From NCBI GenBank assembly GCA_047615865.1, contig JBLHIB010000135.1:1-8197 (forward strand): DNA of 8,197 bases, read 5' to 3'. The notes below the pieces were generated by a model. That model searched no databases. It saw nothing but the letters and a program-made list of their open reading frames with translations, and had not been told where the DNA came from. The DNA comes from JADFAK01 sp047615865. Lineage in GTDB: Bacteria; Bacteroidota; Bacteroidia; Flavobacteriales_D; Sanyastnellaceae. The translations under genes and the position numbers were made by a program. Shown piece by piece: positions 7,467 to 8,197 of the stretch; position 1 is the first letter of the stretch, and each line of letters opens with the position of its first letter.

Positions 7467-8033
7467 CTATTTCGCCGTACCCTCATCAAATCGAATCAAA
7501 GCAAACACAGCGTAATTCAAGATGTCATGGTAATTGGCATCTACTCCTTCCGAAATAATCGTCTGCCCATCATTGTCCTCTATCTGCTTGATACGCAGCA
7601 ATTTAACTAGAATAAGATCGGTAAGCGAACTGATCCGCATATCTCGCCAAGCCTCACCGTAATCATGATTTTTGTTCATCATGAGCTCTTTGGTAAGGTT
7701 AACGTGCTTGGCATAAAGGGCCGTTGCATTCTCTGGGCTAAGGTCGTTGTCTTCACCCACACCAAGTTGCAATTGGATGAGCGCCATAACGGCGTAATTG
7801 ATAATACTGTGGAATTCCGATTCGATTCCATCCCCTACTTTGTTCTCCCTAGTCTCTTGCAAAGTTCGAATTCGTTGCGCTTTGATGAACAATTGATCGG
7901 TCAAGGACGAAGTGCGAAAAATGCGCCAAGAACTGCCATAGTCCTGCATTTTATTCGTAAAAATCTCCTTGCAACGAGTCACTACAACATCGTATTGTTC
8001 ACTCGTTTTATTTAAATCCTGTTCAACTGCCAT
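7467..8033 (-). CDS. DUF1599 protein with two tandem copies of the domain
   Basis: The 188-residue soluble protein is an internal duplication. Copy one has DYGSSWRIFRTSSLTDQLFIK (starting at residue 31) and NYAVMALIQL (79-88); copy two has DYGEAWRDMRISSLTDLILVK (starting at 124) and NYAVFALIRF (173-182), a period of about 93 residues. Both keep the K/N-x-x-DYG-x-x-W-R core, the SSLTD-x-x-x-x-K helix and the acidic stretch before NYA. This is DUF1599, also named nucleotide modification associated domain 1, a family linked by comparative work to nucleotide metabolism or modification; no reaction has been shown that I can name. The frame continues upstream to a TTG at 8057, but the ATG at 8033 is chosen because it begins the conserved part and leaves room for a promoter. 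It diverges from folP over 32 bases, an arrangement I recall from other Bacteroidota, and is followed after 147 bases by the DoxX-type gene. Confidence 0.9.
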   Translation of the reverse strand: MAVEQDLNKTSEQYDVVVTRCKEIFTNKMQDYGSSWRIFRTSSLTDQLFIKAQRIRTLQETRENKVGDGIESEFHSIINYAVMALIQLQLGVGEDNDLSPENATALYAKHVNLTKELMMNKNHDYGEAWRDMRISSLTDLILVKLLRIKQIEDNDGQTIISEGVDANYHDILNYAVFALIRFDEGTAK

Positions 8034-8065
8034 CGATTCGCTTATTTTGCAATGCAAGTATAGAC
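8034..8065. promoter_or_regulatory. Divergent promoter region between the DUF1599 gene and folP, with inverted repeat
   Basis: The whole spacer is 32 bases. On the minus strand TATACTTG (8062-8055) differs from TAnnTTTG by one base, with a TTG 20 bases further upstream; it would give the DUF1599 gene a leader of about 15 bases. On the plus strand TTATTTTG (8042-8049) also differs by one base and would start folP mRNA about 10 bases before the GTG. Overlapping both is TTGCA-A-TGCAA (8047-8057), an inverted repeat perfect apart from its centre. A protein bound there could affect both genes; this is inference. Confidence 0.4.
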
Positions 8066-8197
8066 GTGAAGAAATTAAGCTACAAGCAAAGATCGATCAA
8101 TTGCGGAAGAAATATCCTCGATTTATCAACCCCAGCAGTTATGGGTATCCTCAATGTTACGCCCGATTCATTCTATGATGGAGGTACTAACATGGCT
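8066..8197 (+). CDS. folP: Dihydropteroate synthase, N-terminal 44 codons (cut by the right edge)
   Basis: This is the start of the enzyme that joins p-aminobenzoate to 7,8-dihydropterin pyrophosphate in folate synthesis, in the cytoplasm. The visible part reads INCGRNILDLSTPAVMGI followed by LNVTPDSFYDGG, the family's first signature; the Asn of NVTPDSF belongs to the pterin/pyrophosphate site, and the rest of the TIM barrel lies beyond the window. The first usable start codon in frame is GTG at 8066, which adds about nine residues (MKKLSYKQR) before the part that aligns with other bacterial enzymes. The ATG at 8141 is too far in, because it would remove the first beta-strand. The frame stays open upstream but overlaps the DUF1599 gene there. 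It diverges from the DUF1599 gene over a 32-base shared promoter region. Confidence 0.9.
   Translation, partial: MKKLSYKQRSINCGRNILDLSTPAVMGILNVTPDSFYDGGTNMA

Noticed and set aside
8034..8057. Longer start (TTG 8057) for the DUF1599 gene.
   Set aside because: It would add eight residues outside the conserved part and cover the candidate promoters; the ATG at 8033 is a better start.

Overview
The window looks like an ordinary chromosomal segment of a Bacteroidota bacterium, probably of the Flavobacteriales. The reasons are the protein families (a BT_3928-like DoxX/MauE membrane protein, a DUF1599 protein divergent from folP, a large exported lipase-like protein with a beta-helix tail), -7 promoter elements of the TAnnTTTG type, and starts without Shine-Dalgarno sequences. 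I assign the lineage from these traits only. I see no tRNA, rRNA, CRISPR array, insertion sequence or attachment site.

Layout, left to right. Positions 1-3021 (minus) hold the first 1007 codons of a very large secreted protein that runs off the left edge: signal peptide, unrecognised N-terminal region, alpha/beta-hydrolase (lipase-like) domain with a GASMG nucleophile elbow, then a beta-solenoid that includes seven tandem eight-residue repeats. Divergent from it, 3251-4150 (plus) encodes a cytoplasmic hormone-sensitive-lipase-type esterase. A 328-bp convergent gap follows. Then comes a minus-strand group: DUF1599 (7467-8033), the BT_3928-like DoxX/MauE protein (5754-7319) and a DppB/OppB-type ABC permease (4479-5750). 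At the right edge, folP (dihydropteroate synthase) begins on the plus strand from about 8066 and is cut after 44 codons.

The DoxX-type gene and the permease are almost certainly co-transcribed: the permease starts at a TTG one codon after the TAG of the DoxX gene, in the same reading frame. The DUF1599 gene and folP diverge from a 32-bp spacer that carries overlapping candidate promoters and a small inverted repeat, so they may be co-regulated. The DoxX-type gene also has its own -7 element.

The window holds no clearly new system. The most unusual points are the lipase/beta-solenoid fusion with octad repeats, extra inserted segments in both the permease and the DoxX-type protein, and the in-frame TAG-CCC-TTG junction between those two genes.
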